This document shows, piece by piece, positions 1 to 13,400 of a stretch of DNA of 64,000 nt. The notes under the pieces are model-generated. The model was not told the origin of the DNA. It made no database searches and saw only the letters and a list, made by a program, of their open reading frames with translations. The position numbers were made by a program, and so were the translations under genes. The stretch spans positions 1 to 64,000 of the forward strand of contig JASAND010004338.1 in NCBI GenBank assembly GCA_030248195.1. The letters are read 5' to 3'. Numbering within the stretch: position 1 is the first letter of the stretch; the number at the start of each line of letters is the position of its first letter. This DNA is from Trissonchulus latispiculum. Taxonomy: Eukaryota > Nematoda > Enoplea > Enoplida > Ironidae.

Positions 1-373
1 ATGTTGTATATAGTTAGCGTAAATTATGTAACAACTGAGCAAATTTTGCACCGACAGTACGAAAAGTTTTCATTTCAATTTTTTCTTTTTTGTGTGGTTT
101 CGGGGGGGGGCGCTCTCTGTGTGTGCGCCCCCTGCTACAGAACATGCAAGAATTTTCGTTTGAATTTTAATACTATACGTACAGTCGCAATGGCATTCGT
201 TCCAGGATCTGGTAATGCATTATAACCGTAATTTTTTCGAAACAAAGTAATTTTGAAACGGATCGAGTCATTGCTAAACTTTCATCGTAATCAAGCTTCG
301 TTGTTGTCCACGTTCACTTTTGGTAGGCTCTCTCTACCTAAGTTTTCGTTTCTTTGTTTTGTAATAACTTCAG

Positions 374-490
374 GATATCGAAGAACCGGTGAGAGCATGG
401 TTTTGGCCGACAACAGGTCAGGAGTCGGAAGACAAGGATCAGCCCAAAAATGATGATGATGATGATGATGATGATGATGGCTTACCGCCG
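374..490 (+). CDS. GPATCH11: GPATCH11-like exon n-2 (acidic linker)
   Basis: A TTCAG acceptor precedes DIEEPVRAWFWP, an acidic stretch, nine GAT codons and GLPP. The donor is CCG/GTAGCT at 491. If the donor is ignored the frame runs to TGA at 503-505, so a retained-intron or alternative terminal form is possible. Splicing in phase 0 to 1942 gives a better domain match. Confidence 0.65.
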
Positions 491-2861
491 GTAGCTAACA
501 AATGATCTTGTTTGTGATTTTGTGATTGATAATTATTGAGTGTGATCAGTCGGTGTATTGATTTACATAATCTGGACATTCATTTCCCTCCCGGTTCCCC
601 TCCCCTCCCCACTCCCTGAAAACTTTAGAAAGTTTGGAAAATCCTGGACAGAGACAAAATCTAGAATAAAATTTTCAGTGTTTTTAACCGGTTAAGGTCC
701 TCATACTTATAGGTTTCCTGAGCCCGTTGGTGCTTTGATTGTTTCCCCAGCTAATTGCTGTTAGTTCAAGTGGTAATATAGTTAGCGCTAAGCATTAGCT
801 CAAATCGCGGGGGACTTCTCAACGTGTAAGCGTACAACGCTGACATTTTGCAAAAGGAGCTGTTTTTGACAAATTAAGGGGGGCGCTACTTGGGTCAAAA
901 ATTCGACAATCACCGATTTGGCTAAAATTGTGCTCGTTGATACACAAGCCATTGAAATTTGGGATGATTTCGTCCAGGAATAAAAAAGTTACAGCCATTC
1001 AAAATTTCCAATTCCTATTGAAAATGGCCTAAAATCATAGCTTTAGATTTTTCGCTTCTGACAACGATAACTTACTCAAATCAAAACCGTTTGAAACTTT
1101 CTATAGCTCATTTTAGAGCTAAAATACAACATATAAAAGTTGCCGAAGAGCTTTTCACAAAAGTCGGTTTCTAATTTTCGTAGCAATCCATTTGTGAGAT
1201 ACCCCCACAAACACAGAAATTGAAAATTCACGAACATGCGGGTTTTGACAGATAACTTTAAATGCAAAATGGACGTTTGTGCCAAGAAGAAAAGTTTTTT
1301 AGAATTGAAAAAGCTATCGATTGATGTAGATATTGTGCATATTTGTAAAGTTCAAAAATTTTCGGAAAATGTCAGTTTTGACTTATTTTTGGGTTTGTCT
1401 CACCGAAACGATTACTGCAAAATTTAGAAACCAGATTTTGAAAAAAGCTCTTCGACAAGTTTTAGATATTGTATTTAGCTACGAAATGAGCTATAGAACG
1501 TTTCGAACGGTTTTGATATGACTAAGTTATCGTTGTCAGAAGCGAAAAATCTAAAGTTCCGATTTTAGGCCATTTTCAATAGGAACTGGAAGTTTTGAAT
1601 GGCTTTAACTTTTATATTCCTGGACGAAATCATCCCAAATTTCAATGAATTGTGTAGGGCCCTGGGGACTATCAATGAACACAATTTGAGCAAAATCGAA
1701 TGAGTGTAGAATAAGTTACGAGTCATTAATTTAGATGACTTCTTGCAAGAGCTCACCCGAACATGTGTATAATATCTAATTAATGTCGGATTAGTATCAA
1801 ATGCTGTCTAAGTGGTCATCGTTTTCTGCGTACAGTTAGCGTGACTTTAGAATAATTTATGAATCAGTATATATAATTAAGTTAATTTTAATCGTTGGGG
1901 ACTACTCATTTTATTTACTTTGACTTTTTATTTGTTTTTAGGTGGAGGATAGACTGTGCCAGTTGACAGAGTATCTCAGAGAGACGCATTGCTACTGCCT
2001 CTGGTGTGGAGTTCACTATGAAGGTATCTGCGTACATTGTATGTATATGTATGTATGTATGTGGGATTCATACATGTGCTTGGGTGGGTCACCCGTCTCA
2101 TCCTCCAGAGCAGACATGTGCAGGAGGGGAAGTTCTGGGGGGGGTGAAGGGCGGCCGAAGGCCGCCGAAAAACCGGATTTTTCCGGTTTTTTACCGGAAA
2201 AATCCGGATTCTGGGGGGGTGAGGGACCCCTCTGGGGGGGTGAGGGACCCCTCTGGGGGGGGGGGGTGAGCTCAGGTCTGGGGGGGGGTGAAACCCCCCC
2301 CCCAAGCACACGTATGCTCCAGAGGGGACGGTCGCTCACCCACTCCCCTCCAGAATCCACAAAAACGTCACTTCGCACCAAATGTCCCTTCTGCACAAGT
2401 CTGGTGTTTACTGTGTACAATATGTACAATATTTTTACATGCAACGTATTTAGTTATTACTATTATTCATCTAATTTATTAGTCTGATTTATTAGTATTA
2501 TCAATGGACATTTAGCTATTAGTAATATGTTGAGGTCCCAAGCTGTCAAATTTCTTCCTTAAATTTATATTTGAATTTTAAATTTAACTAATTTGTCCGC
2601 TTAGAATTTTTGCACTGGTTTGTTCCTAATATTAACTATTAGAGCAGCAAACTTAAGTGGTTCTCGTAGTTTAAGTTTTTCGGAGTAGTTCCCGTGCCCC
2701 AGTACGCACAAGGTTAAAACGTGCATGAAAGGACGAAAATATTTTGATGATTGAAAATTTGATTGAAAGTCTGCAGTTTTTGTGTTAAAATTTTTGTTTT
2801 GATTTTAGATGCGGATGATTTGAGTACGAATTGTCCCGGAAATACGGCTGATGATCACTAA
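374..2861 (+). CDS. GPATCH11: GPATCH11-like protein, C-terminal part (3 exons; 5' end outside window)
   Basis: Joined exons 374-490, 1942-2023 and 2809-2861 encode a C-terminal piece of 83 residues with consistent splice phases. The first part has a Trp-rich AWFWP motif and an acidic linker ending in nine Asp. The rest reads L..LTEYLRETHCYCLWCGVHYE, then DADDLSTNCPG. This Cys-rich YLR..YCxWCG...CPG pattern is the DUF4187 domain at the C-terminus of G-patch domain protein 11, a nuclear RNA-processing-associated protein. The N-terminal G-patch exons must lie left of the window. The introns hold a TTAA hairpin element and a G-rich low-complexity block. The assignment rests on the domain pattern read by eye. 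No other protein family I know ends in this pattern. Confidence 0.75.
874..1730. mobile_element. TTAA-flanked long-hairpin element A (in GPATCH11 intron)
   Basis: It starts TTAAGGGGGGCGCTACTTGG. The left arm (about 874-1213) is the reverse complement of the right arm (about 1383-1712), around a centre near 1300. The right end has diverged. A second, 5'-truncated copy at 15290-15646 preserves the missing terminus and ends in TTAA. The arms are non-coding. The TTAA flank suggests piggyBac- or Kolobok-type mobilisation (inference). Confidence 0.7.
1942..2023 (+). CDS. GPATCH11: GPATCH11-like exon n-1 (DUF4187 start)
   Basis: The acceptor TTTGTTTTTAG is followed by VEDRLCQLTEYLRE and HCYCLWCGVHYE, then donor G/GTATCT. 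It carries the YLR helix and the first Cys pair of DUF4187. It ends with one base that combines with AT of the next exon to give Asp. Confidence 0.8.
2115..2305. repeat. G-rich low-complexity block with hairpin and 21-bp tandem unit
   Basis: This holds a GGCGGCC-gaa-GGCCGCC palindrome, a 15-bp perfect hairpin (2173-2187 with 2193-2207), then repeats of GTGAGGGACCCCTCTGGGGG and long G and C runs. It lies inside the GPATCH11-like intron. Long frames here on both strands are repeat artefacts. Confidence 0.7.
2809..2861 (+). CDS. GPATCH11: GPATCH11-like terminal exon
   Basis: The acceptor GATTTTAG is followed by ADDLSTNCPGNTADDH and a TAA stop at 2859-2861. The NCPG then DDH ending matches the usual end of DUF4187 proteins. 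Confidence 0.8.
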
Positions 2862-2866
2862 TTTCC

Positions 2867-3530
2867 TTGTGGAGAAAAAGTAGCGCTCAATCTAAATTCC
2901 TCAGCTCAAGAGCTGCTGGCTACGGAATCCTGGTCGAATTTTGGCTGCGTCGAAATGAAGCTAGAAAGGAAATCGAAGAACAAGCCCAGACATTGAGGAC
3001 TTGTGTACTGATTTTTTGTGTTTTTTGTTTCTGGGCATGTATGTTTGTATATAGATAATTATTAAAGTAACTTGTTGGGTTGGTTTTCTATGAAGCTTAC
3101 AGTTTCTGACTAAGGAAGCTTCGGCATTGTAGGAACGCCACACTTAGCTGAATCGTTGCCTTATGGTGAGATGTGTTGTGCGGAAGGCGAAATTTTGGGT
3201 GGAGGTGAGCCGAACCGGAATTTTTGTTACTGTGCCATTCAGTGATAGCAAGAGTGTATAATAGTAAGTGTATGAAACTCTTACACTAGCATGTACAAAT
3301 CATGCTAGGTATGCTCGGGTCACTAACTTGGGACTTCCCGGAGGAGGGTCCCGAGTTAATGAACCGAGTGTAATGTGCAACAATTTTTATATCATTGAAA
3401 AGAGCAGAAAAATGCTACAAAGTTATCGAATTAGTCTTTTAATTGCATTAAGCTAATTAAAGTTATAAATAACTAATAAATTGCCTACCAGAAGCCTTAG
3501 GCTAATGGGTCAATCAGCGAGCAGACACGC
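2867..3530. other. 3' UTR / intergenic, no gene seen
   Basis: After the GPATCH11-like stop there is AT-rich sequence with one poly(A) signal. No exon with domain similarity was found. Confidence 0.5.
3061..3066 (+). terminator. Candidate poly(A) signal of GPATCH11-like gene
   Basis: ATTAAA lies 200 bases after the stop and is followed by a GT-rich stretch (TTGTTGGGTTGG), a normal arrangement for a metazoan cleavage site. The exact site cannot be fixed from sequence. Confidence 0.4.
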
Positions 3531-4165
3531 TTAAGGCGCTGGTATCCTTTTGTGCATTGCTTTTGTGGTGATTTTTTGAAACGCTATATCTTTCGCAATT
3601 TTGGGAGTTGGAAAGGACTTTATACATCGTTTTAAAGCTTATAATATGTATTCATATCAGCTTATGAAATTAGCAAAAAAATAGCTGAATTTTCTGACAT
3701 ACTGATAGACTGAATATAGACCAAAAATTTTTGAACATCGATTTCTCAAAACTGTAGAATCGATCAAAATTTCTTCTTGTGCCATTTTTTGGACATTTTT
3801 TGAATTTGGCTCAACAAGTCTCGATACTCTAGAAAATCCGGCAAATGTGCAGTGATTGAAATTTTGCAACTTTGCATTGAGTTTTCTCGCAACTGGAGAG
3901 GTTTAGCTCAAACCAAGAAAAATATCCCTCCGCAATAGCGCGAATTTACATCCTGCCAAAAATCACGCGAATCCATTGGTTTTTGAGAAATCGATGTTCA
4001 AAACAAAATAATCGCAGTTTTGCAAAAATAGTTTTTCGGCCACATTTACTGTATTCATTAAAAAGCGAAAATGTAAAACTACAGTTGGATGTAAAGATGG
4101 GTTCTTAGCTCCAAGAAATTATTGAGAAATAGCTGTTCAAATTTGATGCCTCCAAAAAGAATCAC
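3531..4165. mobile_element. TTAA element B, partial copy in reverse orientation
   Basis: It begins TTAAGGCGCTGGTATCC and continues as the reverse complement of 5330-5918, including the stretch about an AT-rich GAAATCGATGTTC core. It diverges after about 4080, so it is a truncated or hybrid copy. Confidence 0.6.
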
Positions 4166-4903
4166 CACAATGACTTAAAGCTAATATTTGGTCGTTAATG
4201 AATGACACCGTTTCGAATATTTGAAAACAATACTGTTGTATAATCCGCAAACTAAGCACCGGGCTTTTCAAACGCCTCCCTTTGCTAACTTAGCACCAGC
4301 TGCTATTTCTGAAAGTTTCAAAGAGATTGGTTAAGGTGGTTCTCTTTTTAATGAATACAATGAAACTTATTTTAGTTTTTCGAAAACATTTTTAACGGAT
4401 TTTTCAAGAAGTGGAATTTTTCAGATTTTTTTGCTGACTGAAGTAAATTTTTTCGTGAGACATTGGTGACATCATTCGATACCTCTATCAAATAGCTGGG
4501 GACCCTTTTTTAATTGAAATTGCTGAAATTTTTAATTGAAGTTGTAGACAAATTAGCTAAAATGTTAGCGCAACCTGTATTTTGCCTACTTTTCCCGACT
4601 TTGCTAAGCTATATAGCTATATACTACTTTAGCCAGTATTAGAAAGTAGCAATCGGGACAACTAAAAACAGGTCCCTGGCCCCTGGGTATTTTTGTGTAG
4701 AGCACAGGCGCTAAGTGGCGGTCTAGGTAGCGTAGTAAATTCTCCATAATCGCTGGAAAAATTTGGTCATGTTTTTGCAAAAACCACATTTTGTGTGATA
4801 GCAGCATACGGGATGGTAGTTGGAAGATGACCATGCCTTCGATAACTGGCCTCTGTGAAACCTTCAAATCGACACTTTAGTTAAATTTTACGGTTTTATT
4901 AGC

Positions 4904-5918
4904 TTAAGGTGCTGGTTTCCTTTCGGGTATTTTTGACTCATACGGCTTTAATCCTTTACGTACATGGCTAAAACTTACGAAATAACCTATTTCCGTTCTC
5001 TTTAACATTCTGGGACCAGTCTCGTATGTTTAGGCCAAAAGATAAGAAAGTTTTGGATTTTGGCCTTAGGCTCCCAGTAGGTAGACAAGACACGGGATTG
5101 CTTGCTATGGCTAGAAAGAGGACACGAAAATAAACATTTTTGCTATTACAACCTTTGAGCTATCTCATGTGGTTAAGTCAGTATAAGCAAAAAACTGTTT
5201 TTAGGGTCAAAAAACGGCCATTTTCGAGGAAATCAGTTTTTTCAAAATTACTGCCACATGTTAAGGACAAAGTTGGCTTATTTATACTCAATCGATACAT
5301 CGTCCAAATGCACATTTTATGAATGCCTATTAGCCGGACTTTATTGCTTTAAGCTTGAGATTTGGCCGAAAAACCATTTTGGCAAAACTGCGATTATTTT
5401 GTTTCGAACATCGATTTCTCAGAAACTACACGACGGATTCCGGAAATTTTTGGCAGAATCGAAATTCGCCCTTCTGCGGAGGGACGTTTTTCTTGGTTTG
5501 GGCTAAAACGTACCGAGTAGCAAGAAAACTCAATGCGAAGTTGCGAAATTTCGTGTTACCGTGCATTTGTCCGATTTTTTCGAACGTTAAGGCCTGCTGA
5601 ACCAAATCCAAAAAACGTCCCTCGGCCCATATGTCCTTCATATCGAGGCACAGAAAGAACTTTTGGCCGATTCTTCAGTTTTGAGAAATCGATGTTCAAA
5701 AATGTTTGGTCTATATTCATCCTGTCAGATGTCAGCATGTCAGAAAATTTCTGCTATTTTTTTGCTAATTTTGCCAGTTTCGTAAGCCCATGTGAATGTT
5801 CAGATAATAAGCTTTAAAACGATGTATAAAGCTCTTTCCAACTCCCAAAATTGCGAAAGTTATAGCGTTTCAAAAAATCAAAACAAAAGCACTGCACAGA
5901 AGGATACCAGCACCTTAA
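4904..5918. mobile_element. TTAA element B inserted in element C
   Basis: TTAA duplicates at 4904-4907 and 5915-5918 flank termini GGTGCTGGTTTCC and GGATACCAGCACC. The related uninterrupted site near 43990-44010 reads AGCTCAAGAAC, which fits an original AGCTTAAGTAG target. This supports insertion with TTAA duplication. Internal sequence is non-coding. Confidence 0.75.
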
Positions 5919-7500
5919 GTAGTAATGCATTATTTGATTTCTGCAAAAATGACAACTTGTGGAAGCCAAAATAAGAAATCTGGCTGATGTCACGATGTAG
6001 AAAAGCTAGAGAGTTGCTTCAAAAAGCAAGAATGTAGACCGCAACCAGATCTTCCGAATGAATATAGTTATAACTGTGCAACTGCAGTCAAACCGTCAAA
6101 AATTGGCAAAAACTCTCTGGAACGGAAACGTCGAATTTTTGAAACAGAATTGCGCGGAGGGTGTTAGAACGCTAGCATAAGTGCTTTTGGAAAGATTATC
6201 AAATTTCACCTTGATTTGAGCCGTCAACCAACACTGTAAAAAAATTTCCTAGCTGTTATCTATTTTTTGATGATCACTGTTGTCATTCAAGAAAAATAGA
6301 TAACAGTTATCAGATATAAAAGATATCAGTTAGTCATTATTTCGGGATTGATTGAAAATCTAGAAAATTATATTGCTGGCTAATATCAATCTTTTTACTT
6401 TGGGCATTAGTCCTTCAACGGCAACTGCTAACCTTTACTTATTGAATATTGTTGATAGTGGCAAAATTTTTAGACTTAAAGTGAGTTAAATAGTTTAGAT
6501 TGTAACCAATTATGACAGTTTTCGGCGTTTTGTGATGATATGTAGCGGCAAGCAGCATGGTAGATGAGAGGTTGCTTTAATAGCTATGAAACTACACTCA
6601 AAATTGCATCTACAATCAATTTTAAGTGATAGTAGAGGATTTGAATCCGGGTCTAAAATTTCAGGCACAGTCTGGAGCCAGAAGTGGACGGCTTTCCCCC
6701 AGACCCCAAGGCCCGGATTCCGGGAAATACTTTCATCAATCTGCACTGGGTTTTGGTCTAAATTGCACTGGTGCTATCCGTTTTTGGTGCAAAATCATCA
6801 GGAACAAAGCGATACTTTGCGTAACTTAATGAAGCTATTTTTGTTTTCCAATATTTGCTTTGAACGATGTCAGTAGAAGTAAAGATGAGAGCCAAATTTA
6901 TGAGTAGAAGTTTAAAGTTCAATGCTGGAAAAGCCAGTTGGCCTTTTGTTACTTAATAATACTGGTTTGATGCAAAGAATGAAAGAATTCCACAAAATGT
7001 AGCGTCCCATAGAGCCAATCAAAGTTTATGTTTGTCGGGTCAAAACTCAACATTGTACCATGCATAGAAATTTTGTTTCGTCCCGACCGCCGTGTACAAG
7101 TTACAGTACCCAAATTTTGCAAAAATACTCTTCAAATGTAGTGCTTTGTTATGCCGTGTAAAATAATCCTTAAATGGGTGCCAAGTTTTCTGCGGAATGC
7201 GAAGAACGCGAAAAAATTGGACATTATAGGTACGCACTGCATACGGATGGACGATAATTTTATGAACTGTGGTTCTGAAATTTTTTCAAGAGTTTTGATC
7301 AAATTGAGAAACTCCTTTTTTCTGATGGGGATCTGAGGGTTCTAACTTTTATCTTGACATGGGCCCCCACTTTTCGAAAAAATTGGAGACGGGAATGTTT
7401 TGATCCTATTTAAGTTGTAGAACAGTGTGTTGTTGTGTGTTGTTTCAGAACTCACAACTTTTCAGGACTTTTGTGTAGTAATCCTTTCTGAGAGACCACC

Positions 7501-7861
<361 letters not shown>

Positions 7862-7864
7862 GAA

Positions 7865-8040
7865 AGTTGACAGGCTAGCAAGCTATATGTTTTGTGTGTG
7901 TGTTTGCCTGTCTTAGCCTGTCATTGTTGACAGTTTACATTTGCCTGCTTATGTTCAGCTGCCTTGACAGGTTTGCTAGTTATATGATTAACGTGTAATG
8001 TAGCCTGTCTTAGCCTGTCATTATTGACAGTCTAAGCATT
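7865..8040. repeat. TGACAGG / AGCCTGTCA motif cluster
   Basis: The 10-mer TTAGCCTGTC and its complement GACAGGCTA recur several times. The same motif clusters again at 15125-15245. Two blocks inside one large element suggest an internal repeat array. Confidence 0.5.
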
Positions 8041-8886
8041 CATTGTTTATAGTTCATTTTCACGTTGATATTTCTTTGTCTACATTATATACTGGGTTTG
8101 TATCCTTTTGGTTGTCATATTTCCAATTGTTTAATGCTGTTTTTGTTGTACAATTATAGTAATGAATAAAATCGTAGAGAAGAAACACTTAAGACGAATT
8201 TATTACAACAATTTCTTACTATTACCGGTATCGACAAAGTTTACAAATTATATTACAGAACCGAAAAGAAGAATATCACGTGATTGGAAATAAGTTGGTC
8301 TATATATTTACAACACTAAAAAAACAAAGTGGAATGTCTTGTATGATGGTTGAAGGAAAACGAAAGGATGAAAAATGAAACAAAGAACTGTATTCGGTTC
8401 TGTTTATCAGCACCAAGGTTAACAAGTTGGAATTTGACATTTAGTTATTCAGCGAAAATTCTTGTTTATTCATATTTTGATGAAGTGATATCTTAATGAT
8501 AGTAAACTTTGCTTTGTAATTGCTAGATTAAATATAGCAAACAGTAATTATAGAAATAAATATAATACTAAATTCCAACTTGCTATCACATCATGTACGA
8601 TCATAAAAACATTGTGTAGTTTACTTGGCTACGATGTTGTTTTTTTGCTAACGATGCTAAATTTTTCCTGAATCCACTTTTAAGTAAAAGTTGTCAAAGT
8701 TAAGTATGATAATTAAATTTTGTAAAAATGCAGGTTGACTCATATAAAAAATTTTTCGATGCTAGAAACTGTCTACTATTGCCATAATCGAAAATTTGTA
8801 ATATATATCAAAAATCAATCTGCCAAACAATCAATGAACGTGACTACGGAAAATAAAGTAAACAATAAACAGTAACAAATGCAGCA
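8041..8886. other. AT-rich interior of the CACTG element, nothing recognised
   Basis: No exon, RNA gene or mobile terminus was identified. The phrase TTGGAATTTGACATT near 8430 and its inverted echo near 8570 are the only structure seen. Confidence 0.4.
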
Positions 8887-9345
8887 GAATTGATTGAAGT
8901 CTGCAACAAACAATGCCATAACAACGTACAGAAGAATAAAGAAATACTGTCAGCTAGTAATGATAATAAGACAAAAAATGCTGACACATGATTATGAAAA
9001 TAAACAATGTTTTTGATTTTTACATTTTTGTATAAAAAATCAGACATAACAGAAAAAAAACAAATGCAGCACCTCGCTTGAAATGTTGAACAAAGAAACA
9101 ATGCCAGTACAGCATAGAATTGATTGAAGTCTGCAACAAACAATGCCATAACAACGTACAGAAGAATAAAGAAATACTGTCAGCTAGTAATGATAATAAG
9201 ACAAAAAATGTTGACACATGATTATGAAAATAAACAATGTTTTTGATTTTTACATTTTTGTATAAAAAATCAGACATAACAGAAAAAAACAAATGCAGCA
9301 CCTCGCTTGAAATGTTGAACAAAGAAACAATGCCAGTACAGCATA
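8887..9345. repeat. 230-bp tandem duplication, two near-identical copies
   Basis: Copies 8887-9116 and 9117-9345 differ by about one substitution and one A in a homopolymer. A diverged third copy follows to about 9420. The near identity implies a recent duplication. Minus-strand frames across it are duplicated too but resemble no protein. Confidence 0.9.
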
Positions 9346-9420
9346 CACAAGATTAGTAAAACAATGCCAGCAGATGATAATGATAATAAAACAAGCAATG
9401 AGGGCGCATCAATGTAAAAA

Positions 9421-10294
9421 CAAATACTTTTTTGATTATTTTTATAATAAAATACTTACGTATAGCTATAAACAAGTTTGGAGAAGACATTAAACAAAGA
9501 TTACCTTGAAGATTTTATGATTTGCCAGCGCAGTAGCTATTATGTCTTGTAAAAAACCTATTTAATTTAGTACTTCTTTTAATTTTCCCTTTTTTTAAAT
9601 TTTATTTCTGACAATCAGGGTTATTTATGTTTATTTATACTTTTAAAATTAATTGTCAGTACTTTCAAAATTTTGTTTCTCTTGTTGTTGTAATGTTCTA
9701 ATCAATATAAACAACTGGAAATTATGGTAGAGCGAAAGTATCTAGTGAAACTATTTTGACGTTAAGATTTCACATTTAAAGTAACCGATATTTTTTACAA
9801 GGTATTAAACCTTTTGCAATTTACTTTTAGGTAATCCTTGTTATTCTCCAAAAAACAAAGAAAACACAATAATTCATTCAATTAAAAATTATCAATACAA
9901 TTAGCATTTGTACAAAATAAAACTACAAAAAACTTAGGTTCATGTGCAGAATTTTCCCTCTTTACACTAAGGGAAGGGGGGAAATATTGCTTTGAGTAAT
10001 TAGACATTAAACTGGTTTATCTTGCTGAACTGAGTTAGAATTGACGCTGTTATATTTTGTGAATCTGATTATATGTATAAAATCAACCAGAAAAGAATGT
10101 TGTGTAAAAAAGGAAAGCTTTTGACAAAGGTTAAGCTGTTTAAGTTGATAGGTATATCAAATAAAACCTGAGCTTTGGCTAAGTTTGATCAATTTTTAAA
10201 ACCTTTACCAATATCTATTTAAACGGGAAATTCTGCAAATGATTTAATATTTATGCAATCAATCACAGTATTTGTCACCATAATTAATGTTTTG
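9421..10294. other. AT-rich stretch, nothing recognised
   Basis: Would be 3' UTR or downstream sequence of the minus-strand chromodomain-like gene. No exon or terminus was seen. Confidence 0.4.
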
Positions 10295-10439
10295 CTAATT
10301 ATTGATCGCACCGGGCATGATTTGGCTAAGGGGAAGATTTTCGATTAACTCATCGTCGGCTTCCACAAAGATTCGAGCAGCGCGTTCTGATAAATTCAGG
10401 CCAATCGTTGTATTTGTACCAACAGTTCTCTCTTGGATT
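10295..10439 (-). CDS. Terminal exon of the minus-strand gene
   Basis: Acceptor TTTTTTTAATTTTAG, then 48 codons open to TAG at 10297-10295. Composition (SERAARIFVEADDELIENLPL) is protein-like and the region is closed by stops in the other frames. Confidence 0.45.
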
Positions 10440-13400
10440 CTAAAATTAAAAAAATAATATTATAAAGTATACAAATTAATAAGTATATAGTGAATATATG
10501 CATGCATTGAAGTTGTACATGTATTTTTTGCCAAATTTTTGTCAAATTTAATTTCATTTTTCAGGACGAGAAGATACATTGGAAGTATCAATTGCTTAAA
10601 TGTCTATGAAAAGAAAGTATGAGTATTTTAGCATTGTAATAGTTTAATCAGGCGCAAGTTTTTTCCGGAAATTTTTAATTTTTAAAAACATGCATTTGAC
10701 CGGAGAGAACCCAAAAAAGCGCACATTCATGGAAACAACGTTCATGGGCGTTTTTTCTTGTTTGGACCACTGTTTGTTATAATACGATAAATGCATAGGA
10801 TTATAATTACATTCACCATTTAATCATTGCTGTTTCAATTTTTTATGTTTCTAAACTATAGTTTATTTTTATTTTATAGAAAAAGTATTTTAAAATGCGC
10901 AAGGGGTGTACTGAGGCTGTACCACGTACACTTCCCATTTTCTGGGGGGAACAGCATAGTGCGTAAGTAAAATCAATAGGACTGCGTAACACATAATAAG
11001 TAAGCATTGTTCATAATGCTATCACTGCAGAAGTCGGCATCTATTACTCAAAAAACAATTTCTAGTTAATGAAAACTATGTCATATTGCAATTTTATATC
11101 ACAACTAAAGTTTCAAATTGTACATTGCAGTCAACGAAATTAGTAAAAAAGAAGTACAAAAACAGTCATTTTTTACTAATTTCTATATATATAGGCGTAT
11201 TTTTAACAATTAGTATAAAATTAATACAATTTTACTATTTTATAAGAAAAAAGACCCCTCCACCCTTCCCAAACTAAAAAAAGCCCCATCAGAGCCCATC
11301 CAACAAAAACCCAACAAAAAATTCCCTAAAAAACAAACAAATTAAACAACAATCTCCAATAAACACATGTATTTGTTTGCCAAATTAACAAAAAAAACGA
11401 ACAATAAAACCAAAAACCTATTTCATACATAAATTTTTAGCATCTCAAACCAAAAGTTCGATACTTCAAAGTAACACAACCCACCCAGACCCAACTGGGC
11501 TTATTCTAGGGATTTTTTCTTGGGGGGGGCTCTTTGGGGGGGCCCTCGGGGGGCGAGTCATTTATGGGGGGGGGGCGAAAATTTTTCAAAATTTTTCTAA
11601 AAACATGCTAAAAATAGCGCTATATTTATAGTAATCGTCAAAAAAGTTAATTTTTACTGCAAAAATAGCGCTTAAATAGGCAAAAATCGACTAAAAATCT
11701 CCGAAGAGGCAGAAAAATTTTTGAAAATTTGGCCTTCTGAGCGATTTTCTCAGGGCAAAAGTTGGTACCGAAAGGGGCACCCACTTTTTTGGGGGGGGGG
11801 CGATTTTTTGGGGGGGAACGATTATTGGGGGGAAGGGTGTGTATGAAGGGGGGCCCCCCCAGTAGATAAAGCCCAGCCCAACATACTGATATAAACAATA
11901 AAACACTTCTTAAAACGTCATAAACACATACGAGCATCATTTTCATGGACAACAGGTAGTGGAAAATTAAGGCAGCCACCAGAAACTGCAACTCTTTCTT
12001 CAAACTCTAAAACAGAAAACAAAACCAACACTAACACAAAAACACAACGGACATAAAACAATCATTCACCACAAACACGATTTTATACAAAATCAACCCA
12101 ACCAAGCACAACCACTTGCAAAAATTTGATTTCGCCAGAAATAGAACAACGGACCTCTCGAAAAACGCAATTAGGCATGCAACCACTACACCACGAAGAC
12201 GGAGCCAAGAGAAAACAGCACATAACTTCTACAACATTGGTACTCTCTGTACATCTCTCCCTCGCTTAAAAGAGGCTGGCAACGAGCAGCACAAGGACCA
12301 AAAACAGGGAAGCAGCCAATCAAACCAAGCCAAAACAGATACATACAACAACAAAAAGGGGCTGGATAACAGGTTCTTCTAGGAGACTACTGCAAACATT
12401 TGGCACATAACTTCTATATCATTGTTGTGCTCTGTACACACTCCTTCATTATATCTGACCACGCACTTATCCAGGGGACGGGGGCCATGGAACCATTCCC
12501 ACCACCAAAATCGGAGGCAAAAGAAAAATTTTTAGTAAACAATAGAAATTCAGCTAAAAATTTCGAAAAAATTCCCCTGTGGCTCTAAATAGAAAACAAA
12601 CATCTCAAAACTTCCAGCTTGTACTTGAAAGCGGCCGCCACTGGGTTCCGTTGTAGCGCAAATTTCAAAAAACTTCGCTTGCCCCCTCCAAAATTTTTTT
12701 CTGTCAAAGCTAGTGTGTCACACGCATGGTTTTTTTTGTTTTTTACTGTGTGTTCGCACACTTTTTCTTAGAAAAACACACCTTTTCTTAGAAAAACACA
12801 CATAAAAACCCACCGAAATTTTGAGATTCAGAAGCAAAATTTTACTAATTTCTTTAAAAGTTTTGAACTACAGAAGACCGTTTCATGAAAAAATTTTGCG
12901 GTGCTTGTGTCCTTTTTCTTTTGTAATCCTCTAGTATATGTATAAGTATATATATAGTATATATATACGTACATACTTATTATTATATTAGTTTACCACA
13001 TTATTTACTTTAAGCTGCATTAAATCTCTAGCACCGTTTCAAAAGAAAATATGGTTTACAAAATCAAAAGGTTCAACTGTTTCCATTGTGGTTTTTTACC
13101 GATTTTTAAAAAATTTTCAGCTTCTGAAGGGCTCCACCCCCCAGACCCCCCGTTGCAACTACGCTTTTGTTCCTTTTCTTTTCATGATTTTGCGCTCATT
13201 TCGTCCAAATCGACCATACACGTCAGTATCTATTGACTTTTATCGCTAGAACGACAAAAACCAACTAGCAATAGGCTATATGTAGTAAAAATAGTCGTAA
13301 ACGCATTTAAAACGAGAAAAATCAATTTTTAGAAAAGACACACATTTTCTTAGAAAAACACACTTTTTCATAGAAAAACACACTGAAAAGCACGGGTCCG

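Noticed and set aside
8844..9322. Two overlapping 100-codon minus-strand frames
   Set aside because: They are the same 230-bp duplicated sequence read twice, with no domain similarity.
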